A stretch of 64,000 nucleotides of DNA from Argopecten irradians (GCF_041381155.1 NC_091147.1:12401030-12465029); one strand, 5' to 3'; positions 48,401 through 63,400 are shown, counted from the first letter of the stretch. Made by a program: numbers and translations. The notes: generated by a model not told the origin, from the sequence alone.

Positions 48401-51400
48401 TATTATGGTTATGTGTAAATGTGATGTTATTAAAGATGCTCCACCGCTGACAATTGGTATTTTTTCACTATAAAAAACAGGAGCAGACGAATTAGTATTT
48501 TTCTTCAGTTACAAAATTTACTTACTTTACACCATTACCACCATTGAAACGTTTGAGCTTCTAATTTTACTTCAAGTTGAAAATACAAAAAATAATTTAT
48601 TGCATCCCGAAAAAAATCTGTGGCACTATATCCTATATAGAATAAAGTGCTGATTGTGCATGCATCAAAGGCAAAATATATATTATTTTTTGTGTTAATC
48701 AGACATATATATACAAGATTAAACACCAATTATTGTTCTAATGATGAATGCCATTTATGCTCTTTCGGCGGTGGAGTATCTTTAAACAAAACACATTGTT
48801 TTGATGATTTCTGCATTGATAGCATTCTGACAAATAATGTTTGCACCTACAACAATTACTCAGATTGGTACACTAAAAATTGAGATTTTGCCACCAAATC
48901 AGAATTGTACAGTATTTGATTCTTCAACAACTGTAAGAGTTTGAAAGTCATTTTTTCCATGTAAAATTTGACGAGTATCATGTTATTTATATAAAATTAG
49001 CAATATGACACCATGTAGATCATTTTGTGACATCAGAGATTGTGGAAAAATATCCACTCATCTTTTTTCTCCAAATGTATGTTGCCTTGTGTAGTAGACA
49101 CAAAGAAAATATAAATTTCAAATTACTTAAAAATGCAATTTACATATTTACTTACAACAACTTGAAATGCCTGAGTAGTCTGCCCTTGACTTGATATCGT
49201 CACAAATTTTTCGAATTCAAATTTCTTGTATTGATATTGTTGAACCACTTGCATGCCGTGAAGTAACATTCTGCAGCTTTTGTCTTTGTCCAGCGACTTC
49301 ACGTTTAACACTGGGAACAAATATGTTTTAAATGTAATTGTAATATAATATGATAACATTACAACTAACATTGAAATATTTTTACCTTGATGGATGAATA
49401 TGAATTCCTCATTCAACTGACAAAACAAGCAAATTCGTAGAATTTCCATCCCCTGCTTTCAGGACATATTGCAGGTAAACATTATTGAAGTTAGGTTTAA
49501 CCTTGGTTGAAACATGCCGTGGCAATCAGACTTGGCCAAGCCCTTAAGGCATTTGACCTTGTTACCAAGTTTTGAAGAAAATCGGTTAATATTTATTAGA
49601 GTTATTGCAAGTGGCGATCAAATTTGGCTGAGCCCTTAAGACATTTAACTTTGTTACCAAGTTTGAAGAAAATTGGTTAATATTTATAACAGTTATTGTA
49701 CGAAAGTGGCAGAAGATGATTTTTTTTAATTAAATCAAAGGACCATAACTCTGCTATTAAGATCTGCCAAAAGTTGTGATCCAACTTGGGTAAGCCCTTA
49801 AGGCATTTAACTTTGTTACCAAGTTTTTACAATATTAGTTTTAACATTTGTTAGTTATTACACAGAAACTGCAGAAAAATGACATTTGTAGTAAATTAAG
49901 GGCCATACTCTGATAAATAACATCTGCTGAAAGAGTTGATCGAACCTGGCCAGGCACTTAAGGCATTCAACCTTGTTACCAAGTTTGAAGAAAATCGGTT
50001 AATATCTATCACAGTTATTGTACAGAAGTGGCAGAAACTGACTATTCTTTTTATTTAAGCAAAGGCCCATAACTCCGCTAAATAAGGTCTGCTGAAAGTC
50101 GCAATCAAACTTGGCCGAGTCCTTATGGTATTTAACCTTATTACAAAGTTTTAAGAAAATCAGTTTACATTTGTTACACTTATTGCACGGAAATGGCAGA
50201 AAATGACGTTTTTAGTAATTCAAAGGGCCATAACTCTGCTACATAAGGTTCATCGACAGTCACGATCAAACTTGGCTAAGCCTTTAAGGCATTTAACCTT
50301 GTCACCAAGTTTGAAGAAAATCGGTTTACATTTGTTACAGTTATTGCATGGAAATGAAGTGTTACAGACAGACAAACAGACAGACAGACAAACCAAAACT
50401 AATATCCCCCGTTTCAGAGAAAGCGGGGGATAATAAAACCATATCATTTAAATATTCTAAGTATGTTTACAAAGAGAAGATAGTCTTCAATTTCAGATAA
50501 ACAAGAATAATATAAAGAATTCTAAACCAATCCTTCTTGATTGTAAATCTTTAAAGGTTTAAATTGGTAGAGATGCCATGATCTCTTTAGAAAATTACCT
50601 GCAACAGTAAATCTTTAAAGGTTTAAATTGGTAGAGATGCCATGATCTCTTTAGAAAATTACCTGCAACAGTAGCTCCTTGAGGTACCTGGATGAAATGT
50701 CTGTGAATTTGACCTGGTTTGAACTGTACGTCGTTAAAACTCATCTCATACGTAGTCTCATCATTAACCCTGTGGAGACAACATTAAAGTGGTAGAGATT
50801 ATGATAATCAATCTACTGTGGTGTACCGTATATGTTTTGTATATTAAAAAAAATGGTATCACACTACACTGTAGGTAAAGTATGATAACTCAATGGAAAG
50901 AAAGGGTAAACTATATAACATTTGATGAAACAAATTTAACAATGTCAAGTTCGAATTTAAAACTGATCGCAGAAAATGCAACAGTTTTTTCATTGGAAAT
51001 TGATTACATTAAATCTTAATCATATTTAATACATACTATAAGTCACAAAAAAACAATTTCATCAAAATATGAATTGCTATATTCTTAAAGTCATTGATTT
51101 ATTCTATGAAACATTAAACTGACATTTCTATATTCAAGAAGTACATATATATATGAACATTCCTTAAAATTAAGGAATCCCTTAACTTAAAATTCTCCAT
51201 AGAAAGCATTACAGATTTTAAGTAAGGTTCCTTAACTTTTGTAATGCTTTTCTATGGGGAAATTTAAGTTAAGAATTCCTTAAAGTTAAGAAATGTTCAT
51301 GAACAGGGCCCTGCTTAGTTAATTTGATGTGATACTCACTTGGCTGGTTTGATGACAGTGATTGGTATCCTAAACACTGGCCCTTTCTCCACACAGCTCA

Positions 51401-54400
51401 CATCAAATGCACAAATCTGAATTGTTACATCAGTATGTATTTACATTGAATGACATATAAAATTATCAATAACAACATTTTTTGTGTCTTTTAGAAATGT
51501 TGAAGCACTAGTCAGTAATACTTTTTATTATTGTGTTTATTGATTTCACGGACAAAAATAAATAGTCTTCCCCGGAAAATTGTAGATATATATATAGGTA
51601 ATTGCATTGACTTTCCCACATAGTGTAAACTACAGACTGACTTTCTAGACAACTGACCAAATAAACTACAGGTCAAACAACAAGATTGAATTCCCAATAA
51701 AAAAGAATGACTTACTGGATAAACAACATGTCTACTAGATCATAGAAAGATTAACTGCCTGGTTTAGTTACATATTGCTAGTATCTGTACAAACGACAAA
51801 CTTACTTTCTATAGAAATCAGATTTGCTGTATTATAATTTTTCCAAACAAATGCTAGACTGACTAACCTCTGTGAAGTGGACATCATCCGAGAGTCCGCT
51901 GTGGTCAACCTTGACACTGATTGTCCGTGCAACATTCATCAACTCGAGATGTTTGGGATGCTGGACCCAGGCAGCATCACAAGTCAGGGCTAGCTGTAGA
52001 CTCAGTGCTATCTTCTCTTCTTGTTCTGTATGATACAGTGATAAACATATTCATGTCAAAACATTTTCTGTAGGCTTCATCTTAACTAATTTATAACAAA
52101 CTTATTCTCATTGTAAAATGTGCACTTGTTTATATTCTGTTGATGTATGGATATTTTCTTGGCGATTTAATCAAAGCAAAGAAGTGGAAATAAATACATA
52201 ACCAATTATTTCACAAAATTTACATTGTACCTGATTGAATATAAAACAAGAGGCCCAAGGGCCTTAATGGTCATCTTGGCAATAATCATATAGGAATTTA
52301 ATAAAACATAGTGTCATGGTAGCCATCTTCGATTTGGAATCACCCAGAGATGTAACAACACTTGGTCAGGACCATGTTAGAATCATTTCATGCAACTTTC
52401 AGTCATATCGCACCGGTAGAACTTGAGAAGAAGTTCAAAATGTGTTTTCAAGAAGGAGGCTGTGGCGGCCATTTTGGAATTCATATGGACCCAAAAAATA
52501 ACAACACTTTGTCAGGACCATGTCAGGACCATTTTCATGCAAATTTCAGCCAAATCGTACAGGTAGAACTTAAGAAGAAGTTCAAAATGTGCTTTCAAGA
52601 TGACGGCTTTGGCGGCCATCTTGGATTCAGATCGACCCGAAAAATAACAACATTTTGTTGGGACCATATGCATGTCAGGATCATTTCATGTAAGTTTCAG
52701 CTAAATTGCACAAGTAGAACTTGAGAAAAAGTTCAAAATGTGTTTTCAGGATGGCGGCTGTGGAAGATTTCGGATCGACTGGAAAAATAACAACACTTTG
52801 TTGGGACCATGTCAGGGATATCATATATAAGTTTCAGCCACATCGCACCGGTATAACCACAGGTGTTCGTTTCTAATATAAGTATAAGTATAATACTGGG
52901 TCAAGGTCTATAACTCGGCCGGCCATATAACACTACCCAATTTCAGAAAAAGTATGATTATTAACCAACCGTATAGGATATAATAATAGGAATACTCTCA
53001 ATCGACAGCCAGATAATTTATCTTTATTTTGGTATATGATACAATATATATCATGCCGTATAAATGTCACTAGGTATCCAAAAACATCGGAAAACAGTCA
53101 GATTTCAACTGGTCGGACACTGTGGTGTCCTCCGATGAACACGCCAGGGCTCTAATGGGTAGCTCAAAAACCACTGCATGTCAACACTTCAGCGTCGTAA
53201 GAATGAAAGTTTGGTAGAAAACAAACTTACCGGTTAGTAAATCCCTGGATAAATACCATCCATTTGCCTAACGTAGCCCTTTGAAATTTCCGATTGAAAA
53301 AAATTATGTCTCTAGCCGCCATGTAAGTATGTGTGCAGTAGATTTGTTTTGTCGGCGTTGATTGGCTCTCGAAAATTAATTGACCAATCAACGCCGAGAA
53401 AACAAATGTACTACACACATATCAACATGACGGCTAGAGACACACATTTTTTCAATCGGAAATTTCAAAAGGCTGTATTGCGCAAATGGATGGTACATAG
53501 ATAAACACTAACATACCGGTAAGTTTGTCTTTTACCAAACTTTTAATTCCTATTGTATCATATACCAAATTAAAGATAAATTATCTGGCTGTCGATTGAG
53601 AGTATTTCTATTATTATATCCTATACGGTTGGATAATAATCATACTTTTTCTGAAATTGGGTAGTGTTATATGGCCGGCCGAGTTATAGACCTTGACCCA
53701 GTATTATACTTATACTTATATTAGAAACGAACACCTGTGGTATAACTGGAAGAGAAGTTCAGAATGTGAAAAATTTCGCACGGTGCACCGCAGACGGCTG
53801 ACAACAACGGACGAAACATGATAACTAAAGGTCATCCTTACACTTCAGGTCAGATGACCTAATAACAGTCATTGTGCCAACATATAAAGTATGTGATTGT
53901 CTACCTATGAAATCTCAATTTGACGGGGGTGGGTTCATATATATGAACCCCGTTATAAGGCTAAGGCATAAAAATAGCTCCATCTAATCTTAAAAAATAT
54001 GACTACCACCACTTGGATGAATTATACATGAAGATTATTTGCACTACCTGATTTGTCTTCAAAGAAGTTAGGCTCCACTGTGACGTTGACGACGTATGGC
54101 TTTTTGAAGTGATGAGGTTCCCTGAGATAGATGCCACGCTTGCCGTCCGTACAGCTGATATTAAAGTTGATCTTAGATTCTGAAGTTTGTGGGTAGGCAC
54201 ACAGATAGTCATAGGTTTTCTCTACCTGCAGTAGATAAAAAATGGAAATTTTAATTTACAATTTCCATCATTACTGTACCTACAATGATAAGAAGATATT
54301 TGATGTGTTGGTCACTTACACATTTGATATGCATATGCAACTTTTATTTTTTCAATAGATTGGTTACAACAATATCATTACCATTCATAGTCACTAGAAC

Positions 54401-57400
54401 AATAAAAGATTGGTAGTTTGAGAAATTTTGATTCCTGGACAGAAACACTGTTGTTGATAGTACTTTCTCTACCTACAGTAAAGAAACAAGATATTTGATG
54501 TGTTGGTCGCTAACACATTTGACATTGGGACACAACTTTTTTTTAATTGATTAGATACAACTCTACCATATCATTCATATAATACTTGCACAATAAAAGG
54601 CTTGTTACTGTAGTATTATGTAGTAGGAAGGACCATTGTGATATATCAATGTCACAGAGATAAAATACTTTATATTCTTAGTCAATTCAAATCACAACAC
54701 CATTTTCTAAAGCCTGCTAAATATCACTGTGACAATAGAATATTCATTTTTCTGTTAAACGAATATGTAAATATTTGAGTCATTTGTCTTCTTATCTTTT
54801 CTATTGTTTATCCTATGACATGAACATTTTTGGTTTTATGTGAGTCTTGATAACCGGGAAGACTGCCTTGAAAATTTTACCTTCTCTTTTGTTTTGTCTA
54901 TACAGTTTAATAGGAATCCTACGTACCTTGCCCCATATAATCATTTATATCATTTATATACTTAGCCTCTCTCCATAATTAAAGTTAATTACATAGACCA
55001 CCTATAGTGTATATGGTTCCTAAGTACAACTTACATGAATGAGTCCGTAGCCGAGAGCGAATACTTCTATATTGTCAACCTTCTGTGCTGTATTCTGTAG
55101 GGCTCGCTTTACACCAAACGGTGTGTAGTCTATATGGTTGGCCTTCAAGCCCGATAATACCAGACCTTAAACGTAAAGCAAATCTCAGTAAAACAAAAAG
55201 ATCACAACAATCCATTTTACAGCCAAGTCTACCTTAGTAATCTATGTTATAAGATCACTAAGTTGTGATCCCAAATGGCAAATTTCATCACAATTTAACC
55301 TATGTATAGAGACCACTCAATTTGTTTTGTCCCTTGAAGACAGATTCAACTGTGTGTTTGTATTCAATCTTTGCATATTACAGAGTTAATTATCTCCATT
55401 GAGATTAGGTATCGATTGTTACTTCCTTATTTTCTGAGTGCAATTTATGCCATTTTCTCTGAAAACTATGACATTATGCTTGCAAATACATGAAGTCACA
55501 ATGAATACTGACCCACAAAGACAGAATACTCTGTAATATGCAAATAAAGAATAGTCAAACCTGCCACTAAAGTTCACTCAAGAGACAGAGGGAACATAGT
55601 GTTATAGACATGTTGTCTTTGTAAATTGAATTTGTTGAAATTGACCATTTGGTACCCTAGAAAAGTGATCTTATTAAGTAGGTGGACTATAAATACAAAG
55701 GTGGTCCCAAAGGCAGATTTTACTCTACATGTAAATAGAATTTCATAATCACATTAGTGTTAGGGTTTACTATATAAGTTAAGAAAGGCCAAATACAAAC
55801 CTATACATCCACAGGCGTTGGGTGAGCTCATACTGGTACCATTCATCAGCTGTGATCCACGTAGAGTCCAGCTAGGCACGGAGGCTATAGCACCGCCAGG
55901 GGCAGAGATACATACACCAAGGGCTCCATCATGTCTGGGCAAGTTTAGAATAAAAATAAAACCAATTGAAAAACACCAGCACTACCAAGGCCTACTTAGA
56001 TATCTGATGTTCTCATAATATGTCAATATTATTAAAGTAATGTTGGTACAAATACAGTACAAGTAAGCAGAGCAATATTTGATACTCAGAATGAATTTGT
56101 AAACAGCAAGGTTTAACAAAAACCTTTAGATATGATCATTCCAATTTGATTTCTTGTTCGTCTGATTTCTTGCTCCTATTTTTAGAAAAAGAAATAAAAT
56201 TAAAATATTGTTTTTACCGCTCCTCATTTTTTGTCTGGGAATTTGACGAACCCTAGCAAATTTTTATAAATTATAGGGTTCATTTTTACTAATCACCATT
56301 TGCTAGTCACTCAGATGTTTGAATAATTCGTGTATTGTCTCTTCAAACACGCAAGCGAGTTTCAAACCTTTACAACAACATAAATGTCAAGTTTTTCCAC
56401 CACCACGTGCAGACAGAGTGGTACTTAAAGATAGAGACTGAGGGACGCATACTTTTTACTAAGATGTGTCCCGATTTCAGTCTGTTTTTGCCAATGTCTG
56501 CAACTCTTTTTAAAGACTTTGCATTCGATGCCACCTTAAAATGGCAACCATGACAGGTGATTTGACTGGCTGATTTGCGAACAAAAAACGGTAATCTTGC
56601 GGCCCGTAATCAGACATGTCAATTATTTGATGGCATTGCTAATTAATTAACACCTCAGTTACCTTATATCATAAGACCCAGTCAGTGTGTAATTTTATAT
56701 GAGGCCCTCATAGCTTGTATTTGCCAACATGTTTTGAATGCTTGACTTAGTAACAGCTAGGTGATGATTGGTCTGCTATTCCGTTAAATATCGGTAGTAA
56801 ATTGCACACTTTACTGGGATCCAAACTTAGTGTTATTCATGTTTCATTTTGACTTCTACAACAATATAACATATATTTGCCTTCATTTCTGTGTTGATAG
56901 GTTGTACGTATGTTTGCGTTTGATTTACCCAAAGGGTTTCATGAGAAAATCATTAAAAAAATGAATTTAGAATATTTCTTTTATGACTGCTGATATGCAT
57001 GTGGTGAAACTTTTGAGTCGTACTGACCAATATTTTTTATACAAATACACTTTTTAAAGACAATGAAGGAATGTAATTAAAATGAATAAATTTTGTGTTT
57101 ATATTTTTGGTAGTTACATGTATTAACATTATCTCATTTTAAGTATGAGCATCTAAATAAGTAACACACTAAACAAAAATAGTCAGTTTCATACAATATT
57201 ATGTGACAACTTAAAAAGAATGCACATGTCGGATGAGGTTATATTGGTTTAAAAGTTTTTCCGTTAATGCTAATCGCTGATTGTTTCTATTAATTTGTTG
57301 GTTTTTCGCTGATAGCTCTGTCAACAGCAAAAAAACGTGGTTATTTCACGAATAAACATTAAAGTCTAATAAAAAAATCCTGTGAAAATTATTTGTAAAA

Positions 57401-60400
57401 TATTTTTAGAATTAAAAAATTTCGCTCGCTCGCTTCTATTTTTAAATTCAAAAATCCGAAGAACAAGAAATCAAATGGGAATATCCAAAGTGACAAAAAA
57501 GGACATACGTGGGTCCCCTGGACGACCAGGTATACTGCATGCTGGGTAACTTTTCCCTCAGTGAATATTCAGCAGCCATCATGGCAGGTGAGACCTGGGC
57601 TCCAACACCTGTTGTTGTTTATCAATAAGAAAAGGCATCAAACAATGTAAAACTGTATCATCTGTAGATATAAGTTATTTTGAATCTTTAGTTTTACTGC
57701 CAAGGAGGTGTTTACAAAATGTTAAAGAGGAGAAAATATAGTGGCCAGACTGGGACTCAAATCTGTGACCTTTGAACACTAGCTGGACGCTCTACTGATT
57801 GAGGTACTTGTTCACTGATGATCACCCCTGATGATCGACAAAGGTATTTCATATTTTATTATAATATTTCTACACAATTGATTGAAGTAATTGAAAAGTA
57901 GTTACCAATGAGAGCATCAGTTGTTCCCCCTGGCGTGCCTACTGTGGAGAGAGCTGGTCCATTGTTACCGGCACTTGACACAAATATCACACCGTGCTTG
58001 TTGACTGCTTCACTGAGGATATCTACCACTCGACTATAAAAATAACATACTAATTTCACATCAAAGCTTCCATAGTTATGAAATCCTGCTACCAATTTGT
58101 CACAAAACATTAATCATTTTTAATTAGTTTTGCCCACTGAATTATCCCTCAAACTTATATAGTTCACATAGCGTACTTTTAGAAAAGTTAGTCCCGTAAC
58201 AGATATAACAAAACAAACTTTATAACTATGAATAATATTTAGCACATTGACCCGACAATGACAGAACAAAATTCATAATTCTAACAATCAAAAGGTGTTT
58301 AATAGGTAATCTTACCCTGAGTTAGACCAATGAGATGCCTCACCATAACTGTAGTTTACCAAGTCACACTTGTGTTCAATCACTTTAATCATCTGAAAAC
58401 ATTTATAATAAATCAATCAATATTTGAAACTTCAGGTAAACTTAAAGTATTTTTTCAATTATACATGTAATTACATTAAATGTGACAGTACCGAGTACAA
58501 ATTTTGTGACTGTATAATTGGCTGGTTTAACTTGATTTATCACATAAATAGTCATACGGCCATGTCATCAATATCAAACTTGATATCAGATGTGAATTTA
58601 ACCTACACATTTTAGCCAAGTCATACGGCCATGTGATCAATATCAAACTTGATATCAGATGTGAATTTAACCTACACATTTTAGCCAAGTCATACGGCCA
58701 TGTCATCAATATCAAACTTGATATCAGATGTGAATTTAAACTACACATTTTAGCCAAGTCATACGACCATGTCATCAATATCAAACTTGATATCAGATGT
58801 GGATTTAACCTACATATTTTAGCCAAGTCATACAGCCATGTCATCAATATCAAACTTGATATCAGATGTGAATTTAAACTACACATTTTAGCTGAGTCAT
58901 ACGGCCATGTCATCAATATCAAACTTGATATCAGATGTGGATTTAACCTACATATTTTAGCCAAGTCATACAGCCATGTCATCAATATCAAACTTGATAT
59001 CAGATGTGAATTCAACCAACACATTAAGAGAGTTATGATGGTGTACATGTACAGCATGAATGGTTTATTGTCACAGTACTATTTATTTTTTTTTGCCTGT
59101 TTTCATGGTTACTATAATGAAACCCGGAATGTTAGAACATTGTTTCTTTTTCATTTCTACAATTGTATAGAAGTAAGTGTTCTATTAGCTAATACAAATC
59201 TTTCTACAGAATACAAGAATTTGACCTCACTAAATCACTAAAAGAAAGTACCCATTGGCATGAACACAATGTCATTCTGTTTTACCTGTAAAGTTTTCTG
59301 ACTTATAAATGTTTTATTCATATTCAATATTTTTGTCCTTTGAAAAGCAAATGATAATGCTACATTAAGAACTTACAGCCCGGACCAAAGCTGTACCAGT
59401 TTCCATAGAACCGAGACGTGTGTCTCCAATTTTAATGGAGATGATTTGTGCTCCTGGAGCGACACCGTTCCGTTCTTGTTGATCCGGGAAATAACCTGCT
59501 GCTATACAGGCTACGTGGGTCGCATGTGATCCTAAACAAAAATTTGAAAGTAAATTATTGCCACTTCTTGCTTCCCATATACCATCTGAACATAGAACTG
59601 CAAAATAGATAATTCCTTTCCAAAAATTAGATTTTACTTCTGTGAACCATTACAACACTGCTATTAAAACATATAATTTTGGAGTTAAAGTTGATACAGA
59701 TTGGTCAATAGCTATGACATAGGGATAATTAATTATCAGACTCATTGTAGACATACCTGCATTTGTCACCATTTCTAAAACATCACCGTCATTATGAATG
59801 TTGATGGTATAATTCAGCATATCTGAAAACAGAGATATTAAAACGTTCACATAGGGATTGAATGAATTTTTCTAATTTTCATAGTGGCTATGAATAGCTG
59901 AAGCTATCTACATATCCCCTGGAGCTCGCTAGCACTCCTCGGAAGGTATGTAGATAGCTTCTGCTATTCATAGCCGCAATGAAAATTAGAAAAATACATT
60001 CAATCCATATATTTACATTAGAATAATTTATGAAAATAAAAATTATTGAAAGGTTTTTATATTACTGTATATCTAAAATTAGGATACCCATATACGACAA
60101 GAAACGAGATTAATGGAAAAGCTGGATGACCAAGTCGTTCCACAACGTCGCGTTTTCAAGCTTCCGTTTTCCGGTCGGCCTTTTTTGGCAAATGACAAAA
60201 GAATTTCAACGGTATCAATCAAAATACTTAACAATATTGTGGAATTTGTCAATACTTCTTGTTATATGTTTCATAAGGAATGTAAAACAATACATTTATG
60301 TCATATTTTGCTATGTGGTAATATAACAGAATTAGCCTCACTGAATTGTCCCTTTAAAATGTAACAGAAGTGATATAACTAACTTCAGATTATTTACGGT

Positions 60401-63400
60401 TATTTCACATACATATCAAAAATACATCATTATTTAATTGTAAAGTTAACAAAGTAAATACACAGAACTAGAATTGTTTGTATGACATATATCGCCTGGA
60501 ATCCATATGATATCTGGACAGGAGCAGAAAATGGTAAGACTATATGCCACCCAATTTCATGGCTGGAGTATAACAAATTAAAAAGAATCATGATGTTTTC
60601 TTTTAATATCATGACATTACATCAATTAACAAACTTCATCATGTTATTAATACAAACAGATATTATTTGAACCATTTATTTAATGTTACCTTGGCGACTA
60701 ATTGTTCCATACTGTCTCTCTTCAGCAAAGTTAGCCAATAGCTTACAATCAGCTAGGTCACCTTTCTCTGTTGTATCCACACAGGCTCTTTAAGTATAAT
60801 GATTTCCTTACATCAGTATAAAAAGAGCTGGTAGAATATGAGTGTGATTTTCTAAGCAACTTATACATGATGTTTACAAATAAATTACATTTGAATGGTT
60901 GGATCTGAATCTATAAATTAATTCTTGACCTCACAAAGGGACTAGGTTTAAAAATCTTGTGTTGGTTTTAAAATCAACATGAAAATATAGCAAAATAGAT
61001 TTGATCAAAACATATTTATTGTTGAGAAATCTTTTTCAACCTCTAAAAGCCTTCTCCATGTAATAAGTAACGGTAGATAGTGGGAAAATCAATGTTCTTT
61101 TTAATTACTGTATATTTTTTTGGAGAAAAGTATCCCAAAGCAATCCTTTAATAATAATTTTTTCAAAACTTATGATCATCTCTTTTCCATATGTAACTAC
61201 ATGTATTATAAACAAACTATAACCTCCATGTATTGCCATCGTGAAACACAACACAGTCAAACACAGGTCCACAGTCATGGTATTTCTTGTCTAAGCTTGT
61301 CAGCAGGTCCATTCTAGCCTGTAGGTCTTCCTTCACAAGTTTCTCTTCCTAAACACACAAAAAACAAGGACAAATAAAATAAGTGAAAGCTCAAAGAATG
61401 TAACAGTTGGTCTCTTGGAATTGTAAAAGCAGCTTGTGGCTATGTAACAGAAACAATCAGAAGAAAGTGTCTCTGACAACAAAACAGACCAGTTACTAAT
61501 ATCAGCTTAGAAGCTTACTACAGAAGAGACAGTCAAACCTGCTTGTCAGATTATTATTGGACCAACACCCTGTTACAAACTGAAATATTACACTTATCAT
61601 CACCTTCTGAACATTTTAATTAAATGTTAATTTTCATAATGCGGGTCGTCTTATGTTTCCAACTATAATCCTAATTACAGAGTCTTAGTTGACTATAACT
61701 GCGCCAGAAGACAAAACAGTGAAATGAATTGTCACTGTTCCATAGATTACGCAAAAAATCTTGCATTTGTTTGGTGTCTTCCCATCTAAGGCAATCAATA
61801 TCAATTTTATTATATTATTATTGTTTTATTTTTTGTTTCGTAAAGGTGTTTGTTTTTTAAAAGATAATTTCATAATTAAAGATCTTAATAAGAGTATTTG
61901 TCTTCTATGGGATTTTATGTAACAGGCCTTAACAAATATGGGTTAAGTCTCCGGATAACAGACAACTTATGTGATAAGAAGAAAAATACACTCTCTCAGA
62001 TATCAAACCTGGCATTATCCTCTACCTACCTGATTAGGACTGGGGTTTTTGGTATCAAACTCCTCCAGTTTACGAGTTGCCTCAGCCAGAGCTGCCCTGT
62101 GGGGAGGATCCCAGGTCTGCTCTCTACGCTCCTTCACGACGCGGTCCTGGAGACGCTTTGGGTACAGATCAAACAGAGGCTTGGCTCCGATGTGATACTT
62201 TCCTGATGGGTTTGTCCAGGAAGATGGGATCTAAAACATATTCACACCATCAAAATATGAAAATGTTTGAGAGACATGAATAAAACAAGAGGCCCAGAGG
62301 GCCTGTATCGCTCACCTGGTTTTTTTTTAGTAATTATCACAAAGACTCTTACAATTATAAAATCAGCAAAATTGACTCTAAAATTTGTTCAATTTTGAAT
62401 CACAGCCATATAATGATTGTGTGACCATACCTTTAACTTTCGTCCTATGATATTTATTATATATTGTGTGACAAAACTGACCATACCTTTAACTTTCGTC
62501 CTGTGACCCCTGTGATTTCTCCATCCTCTGACTCTACCACCTTGGAGGTGTCCACATCACCAGAACCAGTGGCATCAATCACATCTACAATCTTTGGACT
62601 GCCATTTGTTGTCACCTGAAATGATGATAATGTAGTTGAAAGATCCATTATATATAATTATAGAAATCAGATCTAACAAACAAAACCTCAAAAATATAAA
62701 TGTTTGAGTATTTTTTTTAAATGAAATTCTGCAACGAAGTCGACTAGTGTTTTTTTTTTTTTTTTTTTTTTTAAACTTTTTATAAACACAATTGAAATAC
62801 AACCTTGTCTTGGACTATAAAACACTCCAATAATAATGATAATCATTTGATGAGTTTTGTTCTTCCTAGCTACTTCAGCTCCATTTGTAGTCATAGTCCT
62901 TAGTATTTTAGTCAGTTATAAACAATTACATCTGACTATTTTATATCTATTTTGAGACCAATTAATCATTCAACCATTCACTGTATGTTGTTTTCATTTT
63001 TGCATTTGACCTTCACATTTAATTATCCTTAATAATACATGTAATTAACCCTTTTAACTGCATTTTCTTTACCAGTGTTGTCAAAATGGTTCAATGGGAT
63101 GTGCATTAAAACACTATATTGCCTTTTGCTTTTTCCTTCCGATAGTTTTTCGCTTTAACTCAAATTATTTTTTTTATTTTAAATCCGTTCACTCCCATGC
63201 GAGACTTAATTAGGACGATTTGACCAGATGAAACTCGGCCAAAACCAAACAAACAATGCATGCTGATTACACACTATCAGTCAATCAAATAACACTCTAG
63301 TTGATGTATTAATGACATTTGAGATTGTAAAAACGACAAACTGCATTCATTTCGAAATTGTTTCCGACCGAAACTTAGTAATCGACACGAATAAAATCAG

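Noticed and set aside
57733-57812. Functional tRNA gene on the minus strand
   Set aside because: Box A and B-like motifs exist but the acceptor and other stems do not pair; it is more likely a SINE head or pseudogene.
58527-59241. Frames of 176 and 202 residues with [20 protein letters not shown] repeats
   Set aside because: 69-bp intronic minisatellite inside TPP2; both strands are open because of the period.
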